A DNA stretch of 64,000 nt from Novosphingobium sp. MD-1 (GTDB taxonomy: Bacteria > Pseudomonadota > Alphaproteobacteria > Sphingomonadales > Sphingomonadaceae): contig NZ_BBXA01000013.1 of the NCBI RefSeq assembly GCF_001014975.1, positions 558,001 through 622,000 on the forward strand. The letters are read 5' to 3'. Below, piece by piece: positions 36,545 through 45,387 of this stretch. The notes under the pieces were generated by a model, which did not search any database, had not been told where the DNA came from, and saw only the letters and a list, made by a program, of their open reading frames with translations. Each line of letters begins with the position of its first letter. Within the stretch, counting starts at the first letter, position 1. The position numbers and the translations under genes are program-made.

Positions 36545-38833
36545 GTGACAAAGAACATGAACCGGGGTTGCAGCTCAATCAACCTCAAGGCCATGCTGCT
36601 GGCGGCCGGAAGCGCGACGCTGCTCGCCACGCCGGCCCTGGCGCAGGAAACGCCGCAGGACCGCGGCGGCGATGAAATCGTGGTGACCGCACTGAAGCGC
36701 GAAACCAACCTGCAGGACACGCCGATCGCGATTTCCGCGATCAGCGGCGCAGCGCTTGCCAATTCGGGCGTGCAGAGCATCGCCGATCTGGGCGCGACCA
36801 CGCCGGGCCTCAACTTCGTCGATGGCGGGCCTTCGCAGCGCCGCGTGGTCATCCGCGGCATCCAGGGTCCGGGCGAGCCGATGATCGGCACCTATTACGA
36901 CGAAACGCCCGTGACCGGATCGATCGGCGCCAGCAACGACGCCGGCGGATCGACGCCCGAACTGCGCCTGTTCGACGTGCAGCGCGTGGAAGTGCTGCGC
37001 GGTCCGCAGGGCACGCTCTATGGTTCGGGTTCGATGGGTGGCACGCTGCGCGTGATCTACAACAAGCCGAACCTGGACACGGTGCAGGCCGGCGTGGACA
37101 TCAGCGGTTCCAACACGCACCACGGCGGCTGGAACATGGAAGGCAGCGCGATGATCAACGCGCCGATCGTGACCGACAAGGTGGGTCTGCGCGTCGTCGG
37201 CTTCTATCGCAACCAGGATGGTTTCATCGACAACACCACGCTGGGCATCAAGAACATCAACAAGCAGGAAAGCTTCGGCGGCCGCGCGCTGCTGCGCCTG
37301 AAGCCGACCGAGCGCTGGACGATCGATCTCGCGGCCTACATCAACCGCAGCCGGACCGACACGCCGAGCTGGACCCTGGGCGCCGGCAAGTACATCTCCG
37401 ATGCCTATACCCGACAGCCGGTGCGCGACAACGTGGAGCTGTACAGCATCACGTCGAACTATGACCTCGACTTCGCGACGCTGACGGCCACCGGATCGTA
37501 CATGCACCGCAAGCTGTCGTCGGTCTCCGACGTTTCCCGTTACATCCGTGGGCAGCGCACGCCCGCCCGCTGCTCAGCGCTGGTTGCCGGCGGGGCGGCC
37601 TGTTCGCCGACCCAGCTCACAAACTTCTACGCGCTGGTCGATGGGCAGTCGACGTCGGCGCTGTTCCCGCAGCAGGACATGGACACCTGGACCGGCGAAA
37701 TCCGCCTCAGCTCGAACGGCAAGGGGCCCATCAACTGGACCCTGGGCGGCTTCTATTCGAACCGCCACACCAACGTGGCCAATCCGCAGGTCAATGCCGA
37801 TCCGCTGAACGGCCAGGTGATCTATCCGCTGCAAATCGCCACGGTGCGCTTCATCGATGACAGGCTGGAACAGATCGCGGGCTTCGGCGAAGTGTCGTGG
37901 GATATCACCGATCGCCTCAACCTGACCGGTGGCGCGCGCTATTTCCACTACAACAAGAACATCGTGGGCCAGACGACCGTTCCCTCGATCCTGGTCGGCG
38001 CGCGCCTCACGCCGCCCACGGCCGTCACGTCGGGCGAAAGCGGCTGGGTGGTCAAGGCCAACGCATCCTACAAGATCACGCCGGACGTGATGCTCTATGC
38101 CGAAGCGGCGCAGGGCTTCCGCCCGGGCGGCGCCAACCAGGTGCTTGGCCTCGACGCCGCGCTGACCGCGTACAATTCGGACAGCCTGTGGAACTACGAA
38201 GTGGGCCTCAAGACGGCGTGGTTCGATCGCAAGGTGACGCTCAACGTCGATGCGTTCCAGATCGACTGGAGCGACATGCAGATCACGCTGCGCACGCCCA
38301 ACGGTGCCTTCTCCTACATCGGCAACGCCGGCAAGGCGAAGGTCAAGGGCATCGAGGCGGAAACCGGCATCCATCCGCTGCCGGGCCTGTCGATTCTGGG
38401 CAACTTCTCCTACATCGACGCCAAGCTGACCCAGAACCAGAACACCGGTGTGACCGCCACCTCGGGCCTGAAGGGCGATCGCATCCCCTACGTGCCCAAG
38501 ATCATGGGTGGCGGTTCGGCGCAGTACAGCTGGCCGCTCAGCGAGTCGCTCTCGGGCTTCCTGCGGGCCGACTTCAACTATGTCGGCAGTTCGTGGTCGG
38601 ATTTCCGTCCGAACTACGTCTATGCCCGCAAGGTTGACGATTACGCGCTGGTCAACGCCCGCATCGGCATCGAGGAGCCCGACAACAAGTGGGGCGTGTA
38701 CCTCTTCGTCACCAACCTGTTCGACTCGACCGCGATCACGCGTTCCACGTCGAGCGCCATCGCCGTCGGCCGCACGCTGGTAACCAGCGCCACACCGCGC
38801 ACGATCGGCGTCAATTTCCGTACCAACTTCTGA
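36545..38833 (+). CDS. TonB-dependent outer-membrane receptor
   Basis: A 762-residue receptor. The start is the GTG at 36545 because AAGGGAGG lies correctly in front of it, whereas the ATG at 36557 would be too far away. Signal peptide ends near TPALAQE. The plug starts EIVVTALKRETNLQDTPIAISAI and has VVIRGIQGPGEPM and RVEVLRGPQGTLYGSGSMGGTLRVIYNKP; the barrel ends RTIGVNFRTNF. It is followed by a hairpin and a periplasmic amidohydrolase and faces the peptidase genes, so peptides or N-acyl compounds are plausible cargo (inference). Confidence 0.92.
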   Translation: MTKNMNRGCSSINLKAMLLAAGSATLLATPALAQETPQDRGGDEIVVTALKRETNLQDTPIAISAISGAALANSGVQSIADLGATTPGLNFVDGGPSQRRVVIRGIQGPGEPMIGTYYDETPVTGSIGASNDAGGSTPELRLFDVQRVEVLRGPQGTLYGSGSMGGTLRVIYNKPNLDTVQAGVDISGSNTHHGGWNMEGSAMINAPIVTDKVGLRVVGFYRNQDGFIDNTTLGIKNINKQESFGGRALLRLKPTERWTIDLAAYINRSRTDTPSWTLGAGKYISDAYTRQPVRDNVELYSITSNYDLDFATLTATGSYMHRKLSSVSDVSRYIRGQRTPARCSALVAGGAACSPTQLTNFYALVDGQSTSALFPQQDMDTWTGEIRLSSNGKGPINWTLGGFYSNRHTNVANPQVNADPLNGQVIYPLQIATVRFIDDRLEQIAGFGEVSWDITDRLNLTGGARYFHYNKNIVGQTTVPSILVGARLTPPTAVTSGESGWVVKANASYKITPDVMLYAEAAQGFRPGGANQVLGLDAALTAYNSDSLWNYEVGLKTAWFDRKVTLNVDAFQIDWSDMQITLRTPNGAFSYIGNAGKAKVKGIEAETGIHPLPGLSILGNFSYIDAKLTQNQNTGVTATSGLKGDRIPYVPKIMGGGSAQYSWPLSESLSGFLRADFNYVGSSWSDFRPNYVYARKVDDYALVNARIGIEEPDNKWGVYLFVTNLFDSTAITRSTSSAIAVGRTLVTSATPRTIGVNFRTNF

Positions 38834-38843
38834 CCCGGACGGA

Positions 38844-38869
38844 GCGGCCTTCAGCCGGGAGAAGGCCGC
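38844..38869 (+). terminator. hairpin between TonB receptor and amidohydrolase
   Basis: A perfect 9-bp stem GCGGCCTTC (38844-38852) with GAAGGCCGC (38861-38869) and an 8-nt loop lies 10 bp after the receptor stop, followed by the pyrimidine-rich CCCGCTTCCTTTCCC. It has the form of a weak or partial terminator. The amidohydrolase starts 32 bp after it and may be expressed at a lower level by read-through. Confidence 0.5.
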
Positions 38870-38901
38870 CCCGCTTCCTTTCCCATTTCAAGAGAGCGTC
38901 C

Positions 38902-40224
38902 ATGTTCACCATCACCAGAAACCGTCTGGCCGCCACGGCCGCAACCACCGTTTTCGCCCTGTTCACCACCCCGGCCATGGCGAAGGATCTGGTGGTCCAC
39001 GCCGGGCATCTGATCGACGGGGTCGGCGCGAAGCCGCGCGACAACGTATCAATCCTGATTCACGATGATCGCATCACCGGCGTCCAGGACGGGTTCGTCA
39101 CGCCCGCCGGCGCGGACGTCATCGATCTTTCGACGGCCACCGTCCTGCCCGGCCTGATCGACATGCACGATCACATCACCTCGGCCTATACCGGCAAGAA
39201 CCCGATCGCCGAGCGGGTGACGCATTCGGACCTCGATACCGCCTTCGATTCCGTGGGCTTCGCGCGCAAGACGCTGGAAGCCGGCTTCACCTCCGTGCGC
39301 GATGTCGGCGGCGAAACCGGCGTTGTCGTCGCGCTGAAGCGCGCCATCGCCGGCGGCAAGATCGCAGGGCCGCGCCTGTGGGTTTCGGGCTATCCGCTCG
39401 GCCCCACCGGCGGCCATGGCGATCCGCAGAACGGCATGAGCGCGGAACTCGATTTCCATAGCGAAGGCCGCGTCATCGATGGCCCGGACGAGGCCGCCAA
39501 GGTCGTCCGGCGGATGCACCGCGACGGCGTGGACCTGATCAAGATCATGCCCAGCGGCGGCGTGCTGAGCATCGGGGACGATCCCAACAACACGCTGATG
39601 ACCGACGCGGAGATCAGCGCCGTCGTCAACACCGCGCACAGCCTTGGCATGCGCGTGGCCGCCCATGCCCACGGGCGCGACGCCATCATCCGCGCTTCGG
39701 CGCTGGGCGTGGATTCGATCGAGCACGGCTCGTTCGGCGATGCCGAAGCCTACAAGGTGATGAAGGCGCATGGCACTTATCTGGTGCCCACACTGCTGGT
39801 CGCCGACACCGTGGTCAAAGTGGCGAAGGCCCACCCGGAATCGCTGAACCCGTCCTCGGCCAAGAAGGCACTGGAAGTCGGCCCGATCACGATCGCCAAC
39901 CTCGGCAACGCCTACAAGGCCGGCGTAAAGATCGCCTTCGGCACCGATCAGGGCATGGCGCCGCACGGCACCAACGCGCAGGAATTCGCGCTGATGGTCC
40001 GCGCCGGCATGACGCCGATGGACGCGATCCGCGCGGCTACGGTCAACGCCGCCGATCTGCTCAACGCCAGCGCGGACGTCGGATCGGTCCAGGCCAACCG
40101 CTACGCCGACCTGATCGCCGTGGCAGGCGATCCGCTGGCGGATGTCACCCAGCTCGAACGCGTGCGCTTCGTGATGAAGGGCGGCGCGGTCGTGAAGGGC
40201 TGGACGGACGCCGCGGCAAAGTAA
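38902..40224 (+). CDS. exported amidohydrolase (Xaa-Pro dipeptidase / imidazolonepropionase-like)
   Basis: A 440-residue metal-dependent hydrolase with Sec signal peptide (TTPAMAKD). Start at ATG 38902, AGAGAG upstream. All ligands of a binuclear amidohydrolase are visible: H89-D-H91 in GLIDMHDH, the lysine to be carboxylated K214 in DLIKIMPSGG, H255 and H257 in AAHAHG, H275 in SIEHGS, and D349 in FGTDQG. This subgroup cleaves Xaa-Pro or N-acyl amino-acid bonds. It lies downstream of the TonB receptor on the same strand and fits the secreted peptidase set across the divergent region. Confidence 0.88.
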   Translation: MFTITRNRLAATAATTVFALFTTPAMAKDLVVHAGHLIDGVGAKPRDNVSILIHDDRITGVQDGFVTPAGADVIDLSTATVLPGLIDMHDHITSAYTGKNPIAERVTHSDLDTAFDSVGFARKTLEAGFTSVRDVGGETGVVVALKRAIAGGKIAGPRLWVSGYPLGPTGGHGDPQNGMSAELDFHSEGRVIDGPDEAAKVVRRMHRDGVDLIKIMPSGGVLSIGDDPNNTLMTDAEISAVVNTAHSLGMRVAAHAHGRDAIIRASALGVDSIEHGSFGDAEAYKVMKAHGTYLVPTLLVADTVVKVAKAHPESLNPSSAKKALEVGPITIANLGNAYKAGVKIAFGTDQGMAPHGTNAQEFALMVRAGMTPMDAIRAATVNAADLLNASADVGSVQANRYADLIAVAGDPLADVTQLERVRFVMKGGAVVKGWTDAAAK

Positions 40225-40247
40225 GTGGAGAACGGGCCGGGGTACCG

Positions 40248-40267
40248 GCATTCGCAGGTTCGAATGC
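40248..40267. terminator. small hairpin after amidohydrolase gene
   Basis: GCATTCG (40248-40254) and CGAATGC (40261-40267) form a perfect 7-bp stem with a 6-nt loop, 23 bp past the amidohydrolase stop. No T-run follows. It may end this transcript or be chance; it also marks where the accessory region begins. Confidence 0.25.
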
Positions 40268-40269
40268 TG

Positions 40270-40880
40270 CCGCCGACACGCCGTCGAGCTTAGCAAAGTG
40301 AGTTCGGTCGACCTTCTGCGAGACGCCTTCCTTCGAGAAGAGTTCATAGAAGGTCGCGAACTCACTCTCGATCGAGGCGAGGCTCGGAAACACGATGGCC
40401 TTGTATTCCCGGAACGACTTGCCGCGAGAGCGCAATGCCATGAACGCGATCCAGACAGTGCCACTTGTTAGCGTCGCGAACTCGACTCCGTGTTCCACGG
40501 CAGTAGTTGGCTGCCTGAGTAAAACCATTGCGGACGGATTTAGAGCGGGGCCGTCGATCTTGTACTGTCCCAGCTTGAGGTCAGCCGTATCGAGGGGCAG
40601 CTTCCCGACGCGCTTAGCCTCAATGACCAGTGCCGGCGTGCCGCGATATTGCATTAGGTAGTCCGTATAGCGAGACAGGTCAGCCGTGGCTCTTTCTCGT
40701 TCGCAGCCAAACCACTGACGACGAAGCGATTCGCAATTTGACGATGACCTATCTCCAAATGGAGGACAGCTTCGGCGTAGAATGCGACGGATGGGGATGT
40801 GTTGGTCAGACGCAGGAATGATCGCGATGTCCTCTCGCGCCATTCCCGTGATTGCCACCTTTCCGGACACAACGGCATTG
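40270..40880 (-). pseudogene. decayed fragment of a restriction-endonuclease-like (HSDR_N) protein
   Basis: On the minus strand, about residues 75-200 of the open frame read like the N-terminal nuclease domain of type I/IV restriction proteins: RYTDYLMQYRGTPALVIEAKRVGKLPL, where VIEAKR is a PD-(D/E)xK core, followed by LKLGQYKIDGPALNP and GTVWIAFMALRS. Just upstream the sense switches to another frame (EAVLHLEIGHRQIANRFVVSGLAANEKEP), so a frameshift lies near 40680-40700. The C-terminal helicase or ATPase part is missing and the frame runs into the amidohydrolase gene. There is no good start codon or ribosome site. A relic of a defence gene is the simplest reading. Confidence 0.5.
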
Positions 40881-40948
40881 CAGATACTGCGAGATTGGAG
40901 CAATAATATCGAGTGGAAAGCGGACCGTCAGATCGAAGCAGTTCTCCA

Positions 40949-41095
40949 ATGCGGCGTTTTGGGCTCGCTCTTATCTTTATTGGCTTGGGCGTATCTGCCT
41001 ATTCGGGGCAAACGCCCTTCGCGCTTCTCACATTGCTTGGAGGCCTTATCGTGGTGGTCGAGTCCTGCCTAGCTTCACGATCGAACAGCGCCTAA
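40949..41095 (+). CDS. possible small two-helix membrane protein
   Basis: A 48-codon frame (MRRFGLALIFIGLGVSAYSG then FALLTLLGGLIVVVESCL) encodes two hydrophobic segments and a short polar tail. It has no recognisable family and no strong ribosome site, and lies among gene remnants, so it may be a relic. Reported because the two-helix pattern is clear. Confidence 0.25.
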   Translation: MRRFGLALIFIGLGVSAYSGQTPFALLTLLGGLIVVVESCLASRSNSA

Positions 41096-41100
41096 CCCGC

Positions 41101-41228
41101 CATTGCCGCCGATCGGCGACACTTAAGGCCGCACTATAAGCCGCCGTTCGCCGCCTCTCCTCGGAAGATGAACGAAGGAGCGGTTTCGTGGTCGGCCTCC
41201 AGGCCCTGCAGCATCGCCTTTTAAGGCG
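41101..41228. repeat. imperfect direct repeat, copy A
   Basis: This stretch matches 52152-52278 in the same orientation, including a perfect 47-bp core (41164-41210, starting GAAGATGAACGAAGGAGCGG). Outside the core the two copies align nearly without gaps but differ at about one in four bases. On the minus strand both contain the reading QGLEADHETAPSFIF, so they may be ends of the same lost gene family. Copy A lies 35 bp before the IS1182 element. Confidence 0.75.
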
Positions 41229-41263
41229 ATCGCGGCGCGATGCGCCGATGGGCGGCTCACGCC

Positions 41264-42798
41264 CGATGCCGTTGAAAAAGTCGCCTTCTTGGCGAAGCGG
41301 AGGGTATTGATCGAAACGGCTGAGCAGAATCGCCTGACCTCATGTCATCGTCATCTGCCTGGCGATGCTGATCTTGGCTAGCTTGCGCAGGTTCTGGGTG
41401 GCAGCGGCGAGGTGGAACTCATCCCGGGCACCATTGGGTCCGCGTAATCGCAGCCGGTCGAGCCGCATGATGCGCTTCAGGTGGGCAAAAAGCATCTCGA
41501 CCTTCTTGCGCTCGCGGCGTGAGGCGATCCATTCATCTTCCTGCGACAGGGCCCGAGCGAGATCGCGAGCGCCCTCGTGGATCGAGCGGGTCACCTTGCG
41601 AGCCGGCAGGATGGATGTGCATTGTGCATTGTGGCTTGAGCGCGCAGTTGCTGCAGTCCTGCTGCCGCGCTCGGTAGCGGATGAAGCCGTCCTGGTCGGC
41701 CTCCGGTCGCGGCGAGGTGAAGTTGCGGTTACGCGGTCGCAGACGCCTGCCGGCCGGGCAGATATAGCTGTCATCCTCGTGATCGAAGGTGAAGTCGCTG
41801 CGCTCGAAAGCGCCATCGCTTCTGGCGGACTTGTCGAAGACGGGCACATGCGGCTCGATGCCACGCTCGTGGACGAGCCAGGCGAGCATTCCCGCAGAGC
41901 CATAGCCGGTGTCGCCGATCAGCTTGCGGGGCAATAGTCCATGGCGATCGGCTGCCCGCTCGATCATCCGTTTGGCGGCGGTCACCTCGGCCTGGCGCAC
42001 CGCCGTGCTCGCCTCGACATCCACGATCACCGCATTGTCGACGTCGATCAGGTAGTTGGTGGCGTAGCAGAAGTCGGCGCGGTTGCCGTGCGCCTGGGTA
42101 TAGCGGGCCGCAGGATCGACAGGCGAAACGCGCTTGGGCTCAACCGGCGTTGCGCCGCCGAAAACGACATCGTCGAGTACGGCGAGATACTCCTCGACGG
42201 CACGCCCTGCCGGACCAGCGTCACGACCCTGCGTTCCCTCGACATAGGTCTGTCGGTTGGCCTCGGCGCGGATCAGGCTGGCATCGACAGCAAAGCCGTC
42301 ACCGCCGACCAGTCCTTCCTCAATGCAGCGCCGCACGGTGGCTTCGAACAGCTGGCGGAACAGATCACTCTCACGGAAGCGTCCATGCCGGTTCTTCGAG
42401 AAGGCCGAGTGATCCGGTACGTCACCGTCGAGACCCAGGCGGCAGAACCAGCGGTAAGCCAGGTTGAGGTGCACCTCCTCGCACAGGCGGCGCTCCGACC
42501 TGATGCCGAAGCAGTACCCCACGATGAGCATCCGCAGCATCAGTTCGGGGTCGATCGAAGGGCGACCGATCGCGCTGTAAAAGCCGCGCAGGTGCTCGCG
42601 CATGCCCGACAGGTCCACGAACCGGTCGATTGCCCGCAGCAGATGATCGGCCGGAACGTGTCGATCCAGACTGAACTCGTAGAACAGGGCTTCCTGCGCC
42701 ACTCGGCGCTCGCCCATCATCGCTTGGCATCCTTCAGCATGTTGATGCTGAATCAAACCCTCACCCCGACTGCAAGACCGACTTTTTCAACGGTATCG
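41264..42798. mobile_element. IS1182-type insertion sequence (inactive)
   Basis: The ends are inverted 20-bp repeats with one mismatch: left 41264-41283 (CGATGCCGTTGAAAAAGTCG) and right 42779-42798 (the complement of CGATACCGTTGAAAAAGTCG). They enclose one transposase gene on the minus strand. The GTTGAAAAAGTC end and the transposase domains fit the IS1182 family. No convincing target duplication was seen. The transposase has a frameshift, so the copy should be unable to move on its own. Confidence 0.8.
41340..42756 (-). pseudogene. IS1182 transposase, frameshifted by a 7-bp tandem duplication
   Basis: The first part (42756 down to about 41620) encodes the DUF772 N-terminal domain (FYEFSLDRHVPADHLLRAIDRF, RPSIDPELMLRMLIVGYCFGI) and most of the DDE domain (DGFAVDASLIRA, LIGDTGYGSAGMLAWL). 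At 41617-41630 GTGCATT is present twice in a row. Removing one copy restores a continuous frame through KPQCTSILPARKVTRSIHEGARD into the C-terminal DDE_Tnp_1_6 part (SRRERKKVEMLFAHLKRIMRLDRLRLRG) that is found in another frame down to 41340. So a single 7-bp duplication inactivated an otherwise intact gene. Confidence 0.88.
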
Positions 42799-42819
42799 CC
42801 CACTTTCGGTCATTGGCAA

Positions 42820-43190
42820 TTAGCGCTGGACTACCTTGAGAAACCGTCTCCCGAGGTAAGTCTCAACCGCCTCCTGAAGGTTTGGCGCCGTCACCACCTT
42901 GATGTTGTGCCGCGAATCGAATGGCCCGAATAGGACCGCCTTTTGGGAATCGTCGAGATAAACTCGAGCACGAATATAACTACCACCTTCCTCGAAATGA
43001 TATTCGAGGTAGTTGTAGTATTGGCCAAATCTTCACCGATCCAGATTTCATCAATCGAATGCTCGATCTGAACCGGTGTGATCACGTCGCCTCGCTGCAT
43101 TAGAATCTTGTGGCGAAACCAAACCGAACTGGCAACGTCAGATTTCCTCCAGCCCAGGCCATTGCTGGGACCAGCGAGATTGATAAACAA
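42820..43190 (-). pseudogene. frameshifted hypothetical gene
   Basis: The minus strand from 43190 reads WFRHKILMQRGDVITPVQIEHSIDEIWIGED and then turns into a threonine run. In the next frame it continues sensibly as QYYNYLEYHFEEGGSYIRARVYLDD, then QKAVLFGPFDSRHNIKVV and EAVETYLGRRFLKVVQR, with a stop at 42820-42822. The two parts join near 43025 and look like one small soluble protein of about 120 residues broken by a 1-base indel. No family recognised. It sits directly beside the IS1182 end. Confidence 0.5.
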
Positions 43191-43245
43191 ACGACCGCTT
43201 CCAGTGTGTGAGTCCAGGCGCCTGAATGTCGACTATTGCGGCGAC

Positions 43246-44247
43246 TCACGAATTTGGCCTAGCCTTGCGCGGACTGCTTCCAAAAGTCGCGCCGTGCCAG
43301 CGTGTGAACGCTCCGATGGAACTGTAGCCCAGCAAATCGGCCACCTCGGTGATACGCATTCTGGGATTGGCAAGATACTGTACGGCAAGGTGCATCCGCG
43401 CGCTGTTCAGCAACGCAGTGAAACTGGTGCCTTCGACGTCGAGGGCGCGCTGTAGCGTTCGGACTGTCATTCCCAGTGCTGCGGCGCATTGCTGTATACT
43501 GGCGCGTCCGGAGGGAAGCAGGAGCTGGATCAATTGGCTTACATCCTGCACGGTTGTGCGATCAACCGGGCTCATGACGGCTTCCAGCAGTTGCCTTGCA
43601 TGGAGGGCCAGCTGATCATCTGCCTTGATATTGGCGTGGTCCAGATCGGCTTTGGGTAAGACAATGCCGTTGAACTCGCTGCCGAATTGTGGGCGACAAT
43701 GGAACACGCGCGAGAAGATCGGTAGCTCTGCAGTTGGTGGTGCCTCGTGCGTGAAGCAGACCATCGTCGGGGACCACAGATCGCCCAGCACACTGCGACA
43801 TAGCCTCGCAAGTACACCAAGGGCCAGATTGTTCGACTGTCGTGAGGGCTCAGGGCGGCGAAGCTGGAAGTCCTCACGTAGGATCACATCCGCGCCATGC
43901 TCCTCGAAGTGGAGGACCAGCGTCGAATTGATGCGCGAGCGGAATTCGGCAAGGGTAGAGAGCGCCTGCCGCAGCGTAGGTTGGTGCGCGATCAGCAGGC
44001 TCGTCGCCCCCAGATTGGCAAGTGAACGGCATTCCGCCATGCGAAGCCCCAAGGTCATGCACCCGGTGATGGCGGCACTGCGTTCGAGCAGGCGGATTGC
44101 AGCCTGGGCCGGAATCAGTTGTTCGGGATTGACCAGCAGATCGCTCGATAGCCCCTGCTCGCGGAGCAGTGGTCTGGGATCGACGGCGAAAGTTGCCATC
44201 GTTTCCATATAGCCGGTCAGTGCCGCTACCCTGACGTACTCTGCCAA
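43246..44247 (-). CDS. AraC-family regulator with arabinose-binding-like N-terminal domain
   Basis: A 333-residue regulator. The N-terminal part (about residues 20-200) matches the ligand-binding domain seen in OruR/ArgR-type AraC proteins (LLREQGLSSDLLVNPEQLIPAQAAIRLLERSAAITG). The C-terminal approx. 100 residues are the two helix-turn-helix domain: ASIQQCAAALGMTVRTLQRALDVEGTSF and ITEVADLLGYSSIGAFTRWHGATFGSSPRKAR. It is divergent from the qor operon, with direct repeats in the gap and again before the TonB receptor gene at 49597. It is most likely an activator of both, responding to the pathway substrate. Confidence 0.9.
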   Translation of the reverse strand: MAEYVRVAALTGYMETMATFAVDPRPLLREQGLSSDLLVNPEQLIPAQAAIRLLERSAAITGCMTLGLRMAECRSLANLGATSLLIAHQPTLRQALSTLAEFRSRINSTLVLHFEEHGADVILREDFQLRRPEPSRQSNNLALGVLARLCRSVLGDLWSPTMVCFTHEAPPTAELPIFSRVFHCRPQFGSEFNGIVLPKADLDHANIKADDQLALHARQLLEAVMSPVDRTTVQDVSQLIQLLLPSGRASIQQCAAALGMTVRTLQRALDVEGTSFTALLNSARMHLAVQYLANPRMRITEVADLLGYSSIGAFTRWHGATFGSSPRKARPNS

Positions 44248-44275
44248 GTCCTGTCTCCCTTCGCACCAGCTAGTG

Positions 44276-44315
44276 TGGCGTCGAATGGGAAAACAATGTC
44301 ATGAAATGTGAAAAA
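44276..44315 (+). promoter_or_regulatory. predicted AraC-type direct-repeat operator before qor operon
   Basis: Two copies of a TGnCnTGAAnTGnGAAAA-like word begin at 44276 (TGGCGTCGAATGGGAAAA) and 44297 (TGTCATGAAATGTGAAAAA), exactly 21 bp apart, which is two helical turns and typical of AraC-family sites. They agree at 13 of 18 positions. The second copy matches the site at 49518 at 16 of 19 positions. Confidence 0.6.
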
Positions 44316-44398
44316 GACAAGCGCGGTCCGCTCTAACTACATGGCAACTGCACAGCATGATCACTGCAATGGCAGGCGCATTGGGGAGAGACATCGCG

Positions 44399-45376
44399 AT
44401 GGCTAAGGCTGTCCGTTTTTATGAAACCGGTGGACCCGAGGTCCTCAAGCTTGAGGATGTCCATGTCGGCGAGCCCGGGCCGGGCGAGGTCCGCATCCGC
44501 CACGCGGCGGTGGGCTGCAACTTTGCCGATACCTACTTCCGCTCGGGCTACTATCCGGTGCAGCCGCCCTGCGGCATCGGCGTCGAAGGTGCGGGCACTA
44601 TTGTCGCTCTCGGCGAAGGGGTTGCCGGTTTCGCTGTCGGTGATCGCGTGGCCTACAATGGCAGTCCGCTCGGAGCCTACAGCACCGAACGTGTGATGCC
44701 GGCAGCCCCGCTGTTCAAGTTGCCCGACACGATCACTTTCGAGCAAGCCGCTGCCTCGACTATGCGCGGCCTTTCCGCGACATACTGGCTGGTCAAGGCC
44801 AACCCCTCGATCAAACCGGGCGATACGATCCTGCTGCACGCAGCGGCGGGCGGCGTCGGCTTGCTCGCGGTCCAGATTGCCAAGCTGCTCGGCTTGCGGG
44901 TGATCGGCACTGTCTCGAGCGAGGAGAAGGCCGAAAAGGCGCGCGCCCTGGGCTGTGACGAGATCATCTTCTATCGCCGCGAGGACGTAGCCGCCCGGGT
45001 CAGGGAACTGACCGATGGCCAGGGCGTGAGCACTGTGTTCGACAGTGTCGGCAAGGACACGTTCGAAGGCTCGCTCAAGTCGTTGAAGCGGCGCGGCGTG
45101 CTGGTCGGCTGCGGCACTGCTTCGGGGCCGTTTCCACCGATCGATGCCTTCCAGATGATGCTGCAGGGCTCGGTCTATTTCACCCGCCCCGCCTTTGCCG
45201 ACTACTATGCCGACCCTGCCGAGCGCGCCGAACTGGCAGCGCTCTGGTTCGGACACCTCGCCGCCGGGCGGATCAAGGTCGAGATCGGCCAGCGCTATCG
45301 CCTTGCTGACTGCGTCGCGGCGCACCGCGATCTTGAAGGCGGACGCACCATCGGTTCGTCGATCTTCGTAATCTGA
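44399..45376 (+). CDS. zinc-independent quinone oxidoreductase-like MDR enzyme
   Basis: A 325-residue medium-chain reductase. Start at 44399 (MAKAVRFYETGGPEVLKLEDV) follows GGGGAG; the longer frame is not needed. It has the GroES-like N-terminal fold (ADTYFRSGYYPVQPPCGIGVEGAGTI) without zinc cysteines and the NADPH-binding AAAGGVGLLAVQIAKLLG near residues 150-168, as in quinone reductase and related enoyl reductases. It would reduce a quinone or an alpha,beta-unsaturated carbonyl compound with NADPH. First gene of a five-gene plus-strand operon, divergent from the AraC regulator. Confidence 0.88.
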   Translation: MAKAVRFYETGGPEVLKLEDVHVGEPGPGEVRIRHAAVGCNFADTYFRSGYYPVQPPCGIGVEGAGTIVALGEGVAGFAVGDRVAYNGSPLGAYSTERVMPAAPLFKLPDTITFEQAAASTMRGLSATYWLVKANPSIKPGDTILLHAAAGGVGLLAVQIAKLLGLRVIGTVSSEEKAEKARALGCDEIIFYRREDVAARVRELTDGQGVSTVFDSVGKDTFEGSLKSLKRRGVLVGCGTASGPFPPIDAFQMMLQGSVYFTRPAFADYYADPAERAELAALWFGHLAAGRIKVEIGQRYRLADCVAAHRDLEGGRTIGSSIFVI

Positions 45377-45387
45377 GGAGGAAAGCC

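Noticed and set aside
40243..40280. GCAGGTTCGAATGCTGC looks like the T-arm of a tRNA, suggesting an attachment site
   Set aside because: The stem has a mismatch, there is no acceptor stem partner or anticodon arm upstream, and the same bases form a simpler 7-bp hairpin. No second copy was found in the window.
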